Positions 12,139 through 24,822 of a DNA stretch of 64,000 bases are shown piece by piece; positions within the stretch are counted from its first letter, which is position 1, and each line of letters opens with the position of its first letter. The stretch spans positions 103,294,468 through 103,358,467 of the forward strand of contig NC_134398.1 in assembly GCF_050003625.1 (NCBI RefSeq), read 5' to 3'. Below the pieces are notes generated by a model, which worked only from the letters and a program-made list of their open reading frames with translations, had not been told where the DNA came from and made no database searches. The translations under genes were made by a program, and so were the position numbers. The stretch comes from Haematobia irritans (taxonomy: Eukaryota; Arthropoda; Insecta; Diptera; Muscidae).

Positions 12139-13595
12139 AACCCGACCATCCTTTGAACATCACTGTCAGAGGATGGGAGGGAAAACAGTGCGTTTAAAAC
12201 TTATTGAAATCCAACTCTCACTCCCATCATAAAAATAACAATACATTCTAATTTATACTACATTCTGTGTAAAAACGTCGCTGCACCAGTGGCACTACCT
12301 GTTCGTTTCGGAAACCCTACCTTATTTGTTATACCCTGGCTCACATACGTCAACGATGCGTTACGCACATACGTTACCACACGTTATATCGTTATCGATT
12401 ATCAACTAACTAACGAAAATCGATACCCACTGCTCGTGAATGACTCGATTTTCATTCTTGTGTATGTGGATGGCAAAACTAAATGCGGCACGGGTAACTA
12501 CAGTAGGGACGTAAATATAATCATAAAATAAATACATATACATAATAAAATAAATACATAATACATGTGCAGCAAAACCCTATAGTGAAATGGATGCCAA
12601 ATGAAACATGCTTTATAGTGCCGTATACAACCCGTAGCCCCAATACGTACAACAACAAAAATGACTATTTGACGGAAAAAAAATTCAACACAGCAACTGC
12701 CTGGAGCACTATGTATATTTGTTTCATATGTAAAGAGCATTACTCCCAAATTGTTACCCGTTGCCAAAAGGATGTAATTTAGGTCAAAGCAACATCCGTA
12801 CCTTATACTAAACATTCTTTATCTGTGATGTCGAGATCATGACGAACATTCCTGCCTACCAACTGTCCCATAACCACACTCACACCACAAATAATACCGC
12901 TATACCAAAACCTGTTGCCCACATTCCTGTGTATGCTGACGAACGTCATGATTGCTACTACAGTGTTTCAAAAGTACAAAACAACAGAGATTCAAAGGTA
13001 TAAAGATTTCATCGTCTTCTTCTATAATCTAGCTTCCTACTTCTGAAACTCACAACTCACGATGTATTTTTTTCTTTTCCAGATTTTCCTCGACCTCGGT
13101 CAGCTGTTTTCATGTACATTCATCACATTTTATTACCCCCTTCATTCAAGACGTTTCTAAATTTTGATCTATATGCTCGCTCATCCTGCACAATTTCATT
13201 TCCATTATCTCTGATAAACTCCTAAATATTTATTTAAACTCTGCTTTTATTTATCTTTCTAATCTATCTTTAACTCTATAACTTCTTCCTTGATTTTCAT
13301 TTTAGTTTATTTAGACATCCCCTTTCGGTGAAACGAATGCCAACTGTTTACTTCTATTTTAGTTTTCCAATTTAAAATCACTGCTTCTGTCCTTTTATCG
13401 TGTATTTATTAGCTATCTTTTATTATTTATAATTTACCTAAATCGTTTACTTTATTTTCATTGTAATTTTATTAAATTTCCTTTACATCTTTTGCAATCT
13501 TGCCTATTCCTAAATTAAAAATAGCTTTACTTCCTCCTTTAATTCCATCTCTGATTTTCTCTAACTTCCATTTTAAAATTTTAATTTATTATTTC
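12139..13595. other. Internal non-coding part of the giant element (3' side)
   Basis: AT-rich sequence between the 3' LTR and the first nested LINE. No env-like protein with a signal peptide or fusion-type segment was recognised on the minus strand. On the plus strand there is an 80-codon open stretch at 12289-12531 and an intron-like segment at 12998-13082 (AAAG|GTATAA to TTTTCTTTTCCAG). Function unknown. Confidence 0.45.
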
Positions 13596-13606
13596 CTAGT
13601 TTAGTT
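13596..13606. repeat. 11-bp target-site duplication of LINE 1 (left)
   Basis: CTAGTTTAGTT, repeated at 17310-17320. The two copies bracket the LINE precisely. Confidence 0.85.
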
Positions 13607-13696
13607 GTTGTTGTTGTAACAGTTTATTGTGATCTCATCCATTTCATGTTATACGCTTGGTACATCAGCTTGTTGGCAGATCAAGGAACTCTGCGA

Positions 13697-14119
13697 CTAA
13701 GATGGGGTGTGTCCAGAGTGATCTGGTGGTAAGTCGGGTTGTTTGGCTGGGCAAGAGAAAAGATGACGCGTGTCGTGTGGCCCTTGGTTGCAAATTGGAC
13801 AAACGTCAGCTACGCTGCTATCAATCACCGATAAGTAGGAATTGAGGCGGCTGCACTTGCCTGATCTTAATTGGGCCAAAACTACCCTAGTCTGCCGTGG
13901 GAGGTCTCTTTCCTCCGGTGCTATGGGCGGTGGTCGGACTCCAAGAACAGGATTAACCTTGTAGCTTCTCACCGCTTCAGCTACAGTATCCTCATGAATC
14001 CTGTTCAAACCTGCCTGGTACGCTGCTTGATCTAGAGGCTCTCTTTTATAGCGCTGGATCTCGCGCTCTAGATTATGTATATCAACCCTTACGTTCCTGG
14101 GTGGTGGTTGTGTATCCAT
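13697..14119 (-). pseudogene. LINE 1 C-terminal segment with CCHC-like motif
   Basis: Continues the protein after a frameshift near 14110 (RNVRVDIHNLEREIQRYKRE...). It ends with a C-x2-C-x8-H-x4-C type motif (CPICNQGPHDTRHLFSC), common at the end of Jockey/I/CR1-type LINE proteins. The stop at 13697 is about 90 bp before the 3' tail. Confidence 0.78.
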
Positions 14120-16793
14120 AAGATGTGGTTTGGATGATTACTGCGATAACAACCCAGGAGATACTGCTTTGACAACATGTAGTTGTGTCTTCGCACAGGG
14201 ATGATCTTTGTCTCCACATAAAGGTGATCCAGGGGTGTGCTGCGGAGACACCCAGTCGCAGTTCTAAGAGCAGCGTTCTGGCAGGTTTGTATGTTATTCC
14301 ACTGCGTATCACTGGTCTGCGGTGTCCACACTGGCGCTGCATAGTTTACCACTGACCGGCCAATTGCCTTATAAGTAGTTAGCAAGGTTTCTTTGTCCGC
14401 ACCCCAACTACTGCCGGCTAGTGACTTGAGGACCTTGTTTCTACCACGGAGCTTATTACAAATTGCAGTGGCATGGGCAGATGACCTAAAAAGGCTGTCG
14501 AATGTGACCCCAAGAATCTTGGGGTAATTTGTGGTCGGAATTATTACTCCATCGACTCTGATATTCAACTGCCTGCGCACTTCTGCCGTCCATGTAGTAA
14601 ATAGTGTGGCTGAGGATTTGGTGGGACGGAGCTTATTACAAATTGCAGTGGCATGGGCAGATGACCTAAAAAGGCTGTCGAATGTGACCCCAAGAATCTT
14701 GGGGTAATTTGTGGTCGGAATTATTACTCCATCGACTCTGATATTCAACTGCCTGCGCACTTCTGCCGTCCATGTAGTAAATAGTGTGGCTGAGGATTTG
14801 GTGGGGGATATCCTCAAGTTTCTCGCAGTGAAATAACTGGTAAGATTAGCTATGTAGACGTTCAACCGATCGCAAATGTCATCAACATTGGGCCCAGATG
14901 CCAAGATTGTACAGTCATCCGCATATGATACAATCTCGACGCCGTCAGGAGGGGGTGGAATCGAGGACATGTAGAGGTTAAACAGTGCCGGAGATATCAC
15001 CCCACCTTGGGGAACTCCCTGTTTAACTCTACGCGGTCTTGACTTTCTGTCCCTGAATTCCACGTACGACTGGCGTCCACACATATAATTCAGTACCCAA
15101 CGCTTCGCTCCTGCCGGTAGGGACGTATTCTCGATGTCCTCAAATAATGTGGCATGGTTGACCGTATCGAATGCTTTCGATAGGTCAAGCGCCACGAGGA
15201 CCGTCCTGTGACACGGCCTGGGCTGGTTAAGTCCCTTATTAATATGTGTCGAAATGGCATGTAAGGCTGTTGTCGTACTATGTACCTTACGGAATCCATG
15301 TTGATGGTGGGCAGCTGGAAAATTCTCCACAAGGCTGGGGAGGAGTAATGCCTCAAGTGTCTTGGCTACTGGCGAAAGAAGGGATATCGGTCTGTACGAT
15401 TCACCTTTGCTCGAATCTTTGCCCGGTTTCAGTAGTGGAATCACCCTTCCCATCTTCCCATCGGGTATAATGTGTGATTCCAAAGATAAATTGAGTTGTC
15501 TGGTCAGGTACTCAACTCCCAGTATTCCCAGATGCTTCAGCATTAGCATTGAAATTCCATCAGGGCCCAGCGCCTTAGATGGTTTCGCGTTGTTGATGAC
15601 ATTGGTAACTTCGGCTGCAGTAAATTGTGGTGTGTCATCGGCTCGGAGACCACGTACACGACGGGTGGCTCTCCTTTTCGCTCTATCACTCTCGGGATGC
15701 TCGACAAACTGTCGGTTGAAGTATTTGGCGCACCTCTTCGGATCAGTCACAGTCACGTCGCCAAATGTGACTGAAATCCCATCATCCCTTGTGGAGGGGT
15801 TCGAGAGGGCTCTAACTGTTGACCACAATTTACCAGTTCCTGTTCCTAAGTTACATTGCTTCAGGTGCTCTAACCAAGTGTTCCGCTTGTGCTCGTCGAC
15901 TATCTTACTAATCTCTAGATTTAGTTCTCTGATTCTAGGATCAGCAGGGTTAGCACGACGGCGTTCATCACGCTCGTCTGCGAGTCCCGCCGCTTCGGCT
16001 GGGAAGTTGGGCCTCACCTGGGCAATTCGACCAGCGGGTATGAAGCGAGCGGCTGCTGCGTTGATGATGTCCCGGAACTCCCTCTGGGCAACATGAACAT
16101 GTGAGGGGGACGGGAGCTCACTGAAGCGGCGATCGGTGTATTCTCTGAAGCCTTCCCAGTTGGCTTTCTTTTGATTAATAAACGTCCGGCGTTCAGAGGT
16201 TATGAAATCGGAGGGTCGGTTGATGGTGAGAATTATGGGGAGCTGGTCCGAACCCAATGAAATGACGGGTTGCCAGGAGACGTCATTTATCAGACCAGGC
16301 GATGCTAACGATAAATCTGGCGAACTGCTGCAGTCACCCATAATTCTCGTGGGGGCCTCTTCGTTCACCGTGCAAAATGTGGAGTCGTCTATCTGCTCTG
16401 CCAAAGCTATGCCCCTCTGGTTATTACCCAGGAGAGAATGCCAAAGTTCATGGTGGGCATTAAAATCTCCTAGAACCAATCGGTTATGCCCGCTCAACAA
16501 CCACTCAATGTTTGGGCTATAACCAGGAGCACAGCTACCAACCGGCGGTATGTACACATTGTATAGCTCTATCTCGGCAGCCCCACACTTAACTGCTACC
16601 CCCATACATTCCATGTACGGGTCATTAGTGTCTAGCACAAGCGTGATAGGTCTATACTGCACGGAACGGTGTAATATGAAAGCCAGGCCACCACCTCCAT
16701 TTCTTGTGCGATCCTTCCGTAGGACATTGTACCCATCACAATGTCGTAGGCTGCAGGTGGGATTCAGCTTTGTTTCCTGGATCGCCGCGACCC
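14089..16793 (-). pseudogene. LINE 1 endonuclease and reverse transcriptase
   Basis: The main frame starts in the endonuclease (AAIQETKLNP upstream of 16662, then LGDFNAHHELWHSLLG and SLGSDQLPI). It continues through the RT (GPDGISMLMLKHLG, SYRPISLLSPVAKTLE, HGFRKVHSTTTALH, ALDLSKAFDTVNH, GVPQGGVISPALFNLYM and SYADDCTIL). A 60-residue block straight after the RT palm is present twice in tandem because of the 180-bp duplication. The frame ends at 14089, and its natural C-terminus is found in another frame at 13697-14119. It nicks the target DNA and reverse-transcribes the element RNA in place. Confidence 0.85.
14446..14805 (-). repeat. Perfect in-frame 180-bp tandem duplication in the LINE 1 coding region
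   Basis: The block at about 14447-14626 is repeated without a single difference at 14627-14805. It adds 60 residues after the RT palm and keeps the frame. Perfect identity means it is very recent or an assembly artefact. Confidence 0.9.
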
Positions 16794-17273
16794 TTATCCT
16801 TTTCCGATCTCACTAATCTTACCACGGAGCCCGTTGCAATTAAATTGCAAAAATGATGCACTCTCCGGAACTGGTACAACAATATTCGGTGTAAGATGCT
16901 GCGGCGGAGAATATTGTTGTGCGGGAGAAGTCGGTGGGGTCACATAATCAGATGACCCACTGCTGCTGTCATTGGCACAGCATCCTGCCACGAAGTCAGT
17001 TTGACTATACTCCCGCAGCGATGTTAGGCCGGAGCAGTTCCGGAAGTGCACCCATTCCATGCACCGGTTACACCTCACCGAAACCGAGCGATGGTGAATT
17101 CGATTTCGGCAGACGGCACAGTACCATGGTCCGGGGTTTTCCTCTATCCCGGCTCGGACCAAAAGCAGGCGGAGAAGGTTCCCCGGGATGCACCTTCTCC
17201 AACACGAAAAAACGGACGAGACAACACGTACACTGAGGTGGCAGCCGCTGGCCGATGGCTGGTATCCATCGGG
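16794..17273 (-). pseudogene. LINE 1 N-terminal ORF segment with 2A-like motif and PHD-like finger
   Basis: The frame is open from just after a TGA at ~17274 and shows no ATG before the motif, so the start is uncertain; the first codon may be lost or non-ATG. A leucine-rich stretch (NLLRLLLVRA) leads into GIEENPGP, a 2A-like ribosome-skipping motif. A cysteine-rich finger follows (CAVCRNRIHHRSVSVRCNRC, then WVHFRNC). The frame then enters the start of the endonuclease (QFNCNGLRGKISEI) and stops at 16794. The endonuclease continues in another frame, so at least one indel lies near 16790. Confidence 0.7.
17127..17150 (-). other. 2A-like ribosome-skipping motif (GIEENPGP)
   Basis: Encodes G-I-E-E-N-P-G-P followed by W, after a hydrophobic run. 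The canonical motif is D-V/I-E-x-N-P-G-P; here the first aspartate is glycine. Such motifs are known near the N-terminus of several APE-type LINEs. Confidence 0.6.
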
Positions 17274-17309
17274 TCAATCCGGTGCGTAGAACCCGCCGCC
17301 GTGGGATTG

Positions 17310-17320
17310 CTAGTTTAGTT
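17310..17320. repeat. 11-bp target-site duplication of LINE 1 (right)
   Basis: CTAGTTTAGTT, matching 13596-13606. Confidence 0.85.
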
Positions 17321-18430
17321 TATTTAGTTTATCATTTACTTTAGCATTATATTTTTTTATATAGTATTTTTTCAATATTAATAGCAAAACGATTTACCAT
17401 CATTCAACTTGCTAGTAATAAAAAAAAACATTACTTCACTAATTCATTATTTATTATTATTGACTTTATTTTGAACATTTCACAATTTCCTTTCAATTTG
17501 TACTTCTCTTTTTCCTTATTCGAGAAATTTTAGTACAAATTAACCAAGTTTAACTAGTTTTTAATCTATTTTTAGTTTAGTTTAAGGCTATTACTGTATG
17601 TAGGCAAACGATTTACTATCGATAAATTAGATTTTATCTTTAATATTTCGTTAACTTTCTCTCATACAACTACATTTTATTTTAACTTAATAAATTATTT
17701 TATTATAATTGCTTTCATATCTGTTGCATCTAGTATATTATATTTCTTTATTTACCCCCTTCCAACATTAGCTTCAACTAATTTTAACAATTTATTCTAT
17801 TTTATATTATCAAATTATTATTTAGTCTACTTCGTATATACTCTTATTTCTTTCCTTTTATACTCAAAGTTTTTATATTTCTTTTAACCGCTTTATTAAC
17901 TAAATAATCTTTTTTCATTTTTCATATTTTCAGATTCATTCATCATAGATATAAACTAGCTTTACCCACACACAGGTATGTTGCCTATGGGAATTAGCTT
18001 ACCTAACTAAACTTCCCAGTTTAAACTGTTAATTGATTTTTTACTTTCAACTTTAATTTTAACTTTACTTGTAAATTATTTTTTTTTTTTAATTTAGCTT
18101 AAGCACAGTTTACTTCCAATTTAAATTTTAACTTTGATTTTTAATTTGAACTTTAATTTTAATTTCAAAAATTTAAACTAGAAATTTTAACTTTAATTTT
18201 TAATTTCAATTTTGATTCTAATTTTTGATTTCAATTTCAAGAATTTAAATTAAAAATGTTAAGTTTATCTTTAGTTTAAATTTTGATCTTGATTTTAATT
18301 CCAATTTTAACTTCAATATTAATTTTAACTCCAACTTCAATTTTAATTTCAGATTTTAATTTTAACTTGAATTTGGATTTGGATTTGAATTTGAACTTGA
18401 ATTTTAATTTGTATCCGTATTCGTATTTAA
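17321..18430. other. Internal DNA of the giant element grading into degenerate AATTY repeats
   Basis: The left half is T-rich and non-coding, with an exon-like block on the plus strand (acceptor TTTTCAG at 17933, donor ACACAG|GTATGT at 17975). From about 18050 it becomes degenerate five-base repeats (AATTT, ACTTT, AATTC mixtures) that pass into the perfect array at 18431. Confidence 0.5.
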
Positions 18431-20391
18431 TTCAATTCAATTCAATTCAATTTAATTTAATTTAATTTAATTTAATTTAATTTAATTTAATTTAATTTAA
18501 TTTAATTTAATTTAATTTAATTTAATTTAATTTAATTTAATTTAATTTAATTTAATTTAATTTAATTTAATTTAATTTAATTTAATTTAATTTAATTTAA
18601 TTTAATTTAATTTAATTTAATTTAATTTAATTTAATTTAATTTAATTTAATTTAATTTAATTTAATTTAATTTAATTTAATTTAATTTAATTTAATTTAA
18701 TTTAATTTAATTTAATTTAATTTAATTTAATTTAATTTAATTTAATTTAATTTAATTTAATTTAATTTAATTTAATTTAATTTAATTTAATTTAATTTAA
18801 TTTAATTTAATTTAATTTAATTTAATTTAATTTAATTTAATTTAATTTAATTTAATTTAATTTAATTTAATTTAATTTAATTTAATTTAATTTAATTTAA
18901 TTTAATTTAATTTAATTTAATTTAATTTAATTTAATTTAATTTAATTTAATTTAATTTAATTTAATTTAATTTAATTTAATTTAATTTAATTTAATTTAA
19001 TTTAATTTAATTTAATTTAATTTAATTTAATTTAATTTAATTTAATTTAATTTAATTTAATTTAATTTAATTTAATTTAATTTAATTTAATTTAATTTAA
19101 TTTAATTTAATTTAATTTAATTTAATTTAATTTAATTTAATTTAATTTAATTTAATTTAATTTAATTTAATTTAATTTAATTTAATTTAATTTAATTTAA
19201 TTTAATTTAATTTAATTTAATTTAATTTAATTTAATTTAATTTAATTTAATTTAATTTAATTTAATTTAATTTAATTTAATTTAATTTAATTTAATTTAA
19301 TTTAATTTAATTTAATTTAATTTAATTTAATTTAATTTAATTTAATTTAATTTAATTTAATTTAATTTAATTTAATTTAATTTAATTTAATTTAATTTAA
19401 TTTAATTTAATTTAATTTAATTTAATTTAATTTAATTTAATTTAATTTAATTTAATTTAATTTAATTTAATTTAATTTAATTTAATTTAATTTAATTTAA
19501 TTTAATTTAATTTAATTTAATTTAATTTAATTTAATTTAATTTAATTTAATTTAATTTAATTTAATTTAATTTAATTTAATTTAATTTAATTTAATTTAA
19601 TTTAATTTAATTTAATTTAATTTAATTTAATTTAATTTAATTTAATTTAATTTAATTTAATTTAATTTAATTTAATTTAATTTAATTTAATTTAATTTAA
19701 TTTAATTTAATTTAATTTAATTTAATTTAATTTAATTTAATTTAATTTAATTTAATTTAATTTAATTTAATTTAATTTAATTTAATTTAATTTAATTTAA
19801 TTTAATTTAATTTAATTTAATTTAATTTAATTTAATTTAATTTAATTTAATTTAATTTAATTTAATTTAATTTAATTTAATTTAATTTAATTTAATTTAA
19901 TTTAATTTAATTTAATTTAATTTAATTTAATTTAATTTAATTTAATTTAATTTAATTTAATTTAATTTAATTTAATTTAATTTAATTTAATTTAATTTAA
20001 TTTAATTTAATTTAATTTAATTTAATTTAATTTAATTTAATTTAATTTAATTTAATTTAATTTAATTTAATTTAATTTAATTTAATTTAATTTAATTTAA
20101 TTTAATTTAATTTAATTTAATTTAATTTAATTTAATTTAATTTAATTTAATTTAATTTAATTTAATTTAATTTAATTTAATTTAATTTAATTTAATTTAA
20201 TTTAATTTAATTTAATTTAATTTAATTTAATTTAATTTAATTTAATTTAATTTAATTTAATTTAATTTAATTTAATTTAATTTAATTTAATTTAATTTAA
20301 TTTAATTTAATTTAATTTAATTTAATTTAATTTAATTTAATTTAATTTAATTTGATTTAATTTAATTTAATTTAATTTAATTTAATTTAAT
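18431..20391. repeat. (TTTAA)n pentanucleotide array, ~390 copies
   Basis: Starts with four TTCAA units and then becomes TTTAA, essentially without error to 20391; one A-to-G variant sits at ~20354. It ends at the poly-T (3' poly-A tail on the minus strand) of LINE 2. The real length may differ, since such arrays collapse in assembly. Confidence 0.95.
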
Positions 20392-20600
20392 TTTTTTTTT
20401 TTATTTTTATTGATCATAGTTCATATTTCATTACAAATTAATAGAACCCCGCGAAACCTTAAGGTTTTTCTGCAGGAGATTATTACATTGTGTTGAAGAG
20501 AGTTGATGCATTAATACAATAATAATAATAGTATACATAATATGGTGAGCATTTTTTCATCTATGCAATATGATTTCTTCATTTCTTTGATTTAATTACT

Positions 20601-21095
20601 TCATTGTTTATCAAGTAAATAATCTTTCAAATTCTTTTTCAGTTTTAACTTATCATTAATATTAAATATATCTAAAGGTAATTTGTTTAAAACGCTCGGT
20701 AATTGGATGGTCAAAGAATTCTGCCCATATCTGGTCCTATGCCTCGGTATTGTATATCTTCCTTCTTTCTTCATTCTGGTGTTCTGCTGATGGTCAATGC
20801 GCTTGAGTATATTTTGATCATCGTTAAATTCAGAGCAGAGTGTTAATTTGTAAATACTTTGTATGTTGAGTAACCTTTCGCTACGCATAAATCGTTTTAC
20901 GTCTTCGTTGTGTTGCCTTGTGTTGTGTGTATTAATAAAATGTTGTGATCTATTTGTATTAATGTAACCGTGTTGTGTGTGGTTGACATTTGTTGAGTAT
21001 TCCTCTCTTCTGGTAGTTGTATTTGTATTTGGTACGCTTGAATTCGTGTTGGTAGTAATTGATGTATTGTTTATATTGGTGTTTCCGTTTCCGTG
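20601..21095 (-). pseudogene. LINE 2 ORF2 C-terminal segment
   Basis: Matches the C-terminus of the LINE 3 protein: RMKKEGRYTIPRHRTRYGQN here against RMRLEGRYKIPKYRNNYGKA there. The coding region is cut from the RT by the hAT element at 21104-22166. The part from 20601 to 20888 is clearly open; further upstream it is low-complexity Asn/Thr-rich linker. Confidence 0.75.
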
Positions 21096-21103
21096 TGTAT
21101 TAG

Positions 21104-22166
21104 CATAAGCGTAGGAAGGCCTCTGGGGAGGGGGCTTAGACCCCCCCAGAAAAATTTTAGCCCCCCCCCAGAATTTGAAAACCTATTTACGATTTTACAT
21201 TTTTCTAAAAATTAAACAAGTATATACAACCGCACAAAGTTCCACTAAAGACTTTCATGCACAATCGAATTAGTTTAGTTGTGGTAGCAGTTGCCGATGG
21301 CAATGTTTGAAATCTGGTATTTATAAAATAAATCTGTGGTTGAACTTTTGATTTAGTTGAATAACTAAAGCTCCTTTATTATTTTGTTTAGTCTGGTTTA
21401 GTCAATTTAATTAAAAAAATAGTAATTGATACTATTCTTTCATAAATTAATATCTTAATAATGCTGCAAAAAAGCATAGCCAAAACGAAGTGAAAATCTT
21501 CTTTCTGGGTCCGGAAGTGGTGCAAAATTGGCGGAGAAGCGATGAATGCAATATGAAATTGTCATAGAACGAATGTCCACCGTTTCAACAGCCGTTGCAA
21601 TGAATTTGCATCACTTCTTAAGTTGTGATCCAAATTCAGTGTTTTGAATGTGAATTAAAAAAATTTGTTATATTTTCCCAAATAATTAATTTTTATATTT
21701 TTTATGATTTTTAATATTCTAACGCTTGTTTGAAACGTTTTCCCTCGAATATTTTCAAAAATTCTATAATGAATTTAGCATTTTTGTGGCAAAATTTGAA
21801 TAATTTGTACTATTTTATTTATTCTTACCTTTTTTTAAAGAAAACAAAAAATTACGCATTAAAATATGAAAAAATGAAGTAAGAAAACTTCCTGTGTAGT
21901 TAAAATAACTAACTTCTTTGTGAGGACATTTTTGGAAGTGCTTTTAAAGTTGTGACATTAGAACAACTCCCAATTTTTTTGCTGGGAAAAGTGTGGAACT
22001 ACTTTTAGTTGCTTTATTATAAATTAATTGTCGAGTTATTTTGATGCCTATATTGTTATTCATTTTTATGAAATAAAACATTAATTGAACCTATAAGTGC
22101 AGTCTATAAATTTTCAGCTAGGGGGGCTATAGCCCCCCCTAGGAAAATTGTCTAGCTACGCTAATG
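21104..22166. mobile_element. hAT-like non-autonomous element (1063 bp)
   Basis: Flanked by an 8-bp duplication TGTATTAG (21096-21103 and 22167-22174), the size made by hAT transposases. Ends are CATAAGCGTAG and, inverted, CATTAGCGTAG. Subterminal G/C-rich hairpin-like blocks (runs of G then C near 21130-21170 and 22120-22140) are present at both ends. No transposase is encoded, so it would have needed one in trans. It splits LINE 2. Confidence 0.88.
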
Positions 22167-22174
22167 TGTATTAG

Positions 22175-23660
22175 TCGTGTTTTCTGTGTTGTTGTAGTCA
22201 GCGCTGCTATCATTTCTTGTGTGGGATCTTGCTTGCATGATATTTTTAACTAGGCGATATTGTGTATTTTGTAGAGATTTGCAATATGTTGCGTTTCCCC
22301 AAGCTATTATTCCGTTTCTAAGGTACGACTCACACAAAGAAAGGTAAGCTTTTTTCACTACATAAGGAGGCGCACAGTTGCGCAGATGAAATAGAGCATA
22401 TGATGATTGTTGCAATTTTTTTTGTAGATTTTCGATTTGAGGTTTCCATTTAAATGTGCTATCCACAAAAATTCCCAAATATTTATAAGTTTGCACCATC
22501 TCAATTATATTTTGACAGTTGTCAGTTGAATTGTTTTCTCTATGGGAATTATGTAGACAATTATAGTCATGGAATATAATATCTATGTTTGTGTCTGATA
22601 CGCTTGAGGGTTTAATGTGCATCAGTTTTGTTTTTGTAGAATTGATAACTAAACCGTTATCGTGGCACCATTTCGTAATTTTATTGAACTCACTTTGCAT
22701 AGTCAGTTTAGCTGTTTCAATGTTTTTGTTTGTAACAACTATGGCCGTGTCATCAGCATAAGCATAGGCTGTACTATTTTGTAGAACATTGAGCATTTCA
22801 TTGGCATATAATATATATAAAATTGGCCCAAGCTTAGAGCCCTGCGGAACACCATGCGTAATACTCATTTCGTCACTCAAATTTCCATCTATTTTTATAC
22901 GATAAGATCGAAACTGAAGGTAATTTCAGAACCAATTTAGACAATTGCCTCGAATGCCATTTCTTTCTAGTACATCTATAAGTTTCGTATGAGAGAGTGT
23001 ATAAAATGCCTTACTGAAATCGATAAAGATGACCAAACAATTCAACTTGTTGTCCAAACTTGAATTTATTTCATTGGTGAACTTTCCAAGAAGTTTATTT
23101 ATACTTTTTCCCTTTTGGAAGCCATATTGATTTTGGTGAATAATTTTATATTTTTTAAGGAAATCAGTTAGCCTCTTAGCCATTACTTCTTCAATAACTT
23201 TCTCAATAACTGGTAGTATTGAAATTGGTCTATAATTATTAAAATCATTTTTTATTCCATTTTTGAAGATCGGCCTAATTAATGAGGTTTTTAGCAACTT
23301 TGGAATTTCTGCTTCATGCATACTTTGATTTATAAAATGTGTTATTACGGGAGTTAATGTTCGAGAGTGTTTCCTTATATCTTTTGCCCGTATATTATCT
23401 GCACCAGCACTTTTCTTTACATTTAAGTGATTAAGAATATTAAATATTTCATCCTCGTCCGTATTGTACAAGTACATGGTATTTAAAACTCTTCTTTCAT
23501 TATATATAAAAGTTTTTTTATTACAGTCATGAACGATTTTATCAACATTTTCTTTGAATTGTATAGCAAAGCTTTTCAATACCGTGTTCATGTTTTCATT
23601 TTTGAAGTTCTTCTTTATAGTGTCATCAACGCAGATTGTTTTTTTTGCCAATAATATCAT
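22175..23660 (-). pseudogene. LINE 2 reverse transcriptase
   Basis: RT motifs in order: KKSAGADNIRAKDI, NNYRPISILPVIEKVIEE, QYGFQKGKSINKLLG, IFIDFSKAF, then GVPQGSKLGPILYILYANE and YAYADDTAIVV (near 22750). An in-frame TGA lies at 22926-22928 between the last two groups. Upstream, the join to the endonuclease at 23626 needs a frameshift. Confidence 0.85.
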
Positions 23661-24822
23661 TGATCATCCTCCACGATGATCTTATATCACGTCTAGTCTT
23701 AATAAATTCAGTTCTGTAGTATTCGTTTTTAGCATGTGTTAGGATTTTATTAAGTTTATTGCTGAATTGTTTATATTCCCTTTCATAAGATTTATTATTC
23801 CTATGGTTTTTCCACTTTTTATACAAATGGTCTCGAACGTTGCACATTTGTATCAATCCACTATTAATCCAGGGATTTGGTTTCCTATTTCTGATCTTGA
23901 ATATTTTTGTTTCTTTCGATTTTTCATATATTCTACAAAAGATAGTAAGTATCTCATTATAAAGATTTTGAAAGTTTGTGTTTTTCTGCGTCAGTGAATT
24001 CCAATCCATTTCTTTAATGTATCTATTGCATTTTGCCTCATTTATAACATTATTAACAATATCTTGTTTATTTTGTGTTTCATATATGCTATCATCTACT
24101 ATTCTTGCATATAATGAGTAATGGTCAGATATTGTTGTAGTTATAATAGCCGAATGCAATGTTGAATGTTTTTGTTTTGTTTCTTTGCATCTAGCGAAAA
24201 TGTGATCAATGCAAGTTCTTGTGTTGTGTTGGATGTTTTCTCTCGTTATCTCTTTGATTATACACTTCATACCAAGCGATGAGAGAATATCGATGTAACA
24301 GTTTGTTGTTATATTTGCTCGCATAATGTCTATATTCATGTCTCCAACAACAATGAGGTTTTGTTTTTTGTTTATTTGTTTTATGTTGTTTTCCAGTTCA
24401 AGCAGAAACTGATTTATACTGCTACTAGGAGGGCGATATATTGAAAGAAAAGAAGTGAGAACATTATTTATCTCTACATCAATTTGGAGACATTCGTGAG
24501 AATATGTGTCATAGTGAGTATAAGAGAAATTTATAGTTTCCTTAATGTACACAACAATACCTCCTCCTCTCCCAGTTCTGTTGACAAACACTGAGTTATA
24601 CCCATTTATTGTGTAGAATTTGTTTTCGTTTTCATTTATGTTGGTCTCAACTAATATTATGAGATCTACTTTATTTAGTTGACAATTGATGCTTGCGAGA
24701 AAAGGAACGAAATTTTTCCTTAGCGACCTTATATTCATGTATATGAAAGATAGCGAGCTATCCATTACCGGCTGATTTAATTTAAAGAAATTTTCTACTA
24801 TTAAAGTATTTGATATATTCAT
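23626..24822 (-). pseudogene. LINE 2 endonuclease (ORF2 N-terminal half)
   Basis: 398 codons from ATG 24822. Shows the APE-type endonuclease: MNIRSLRKNFVPFL, LVETNINENE, NRTGRGGGIVVYI, IYRPPSSS, VVGDMNIDIM, DHIFAR and a TISDHYSL catalytic end. The C-terminal part is the charged linker before RT. The frame ends at 23626, where RT continues in a different frame. Confidence 0.85.

Larger units (their letters stand above)
13607..17309 (-). mobile_element. Non-LTR retrotransposon (LINE 1), 3.7 kb, APE type
   Basis: Bracketed by 11-bp duplications. The minus strand carries a zinc-finger N-terminal segment, an apurinic-type endonuclease, a reverse transcriptase (YADD at 14914-14925) and a C-terminal cysteine/histidine motif. 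The 3' end (low coordinates) carries a short (AAC)n tail rather than poly-A. Its coding region is broken by frameshifts near 16790 and 14110 and holds a perfect 180-bp tandem duplication. Affinity with the CR1/Jockey group is likely but not resolved by eye. Confidence 0.88.

Noticed and set aside
12498..12815. Minus-strand 105-residue ORF as an envelope gene of the giant element
   Set aside because: It has hydrophobic stretches, but no signal peptide, cleavage site or family resemblance, and AT-rich DNA gives such frames by chance.
14082..17318. Plus-strand ORFs opposite LINE 1 (for example 15362-16096)
   Set aside because: Shadow frames of the minus-strand endonuclease/RT; no independent domain.
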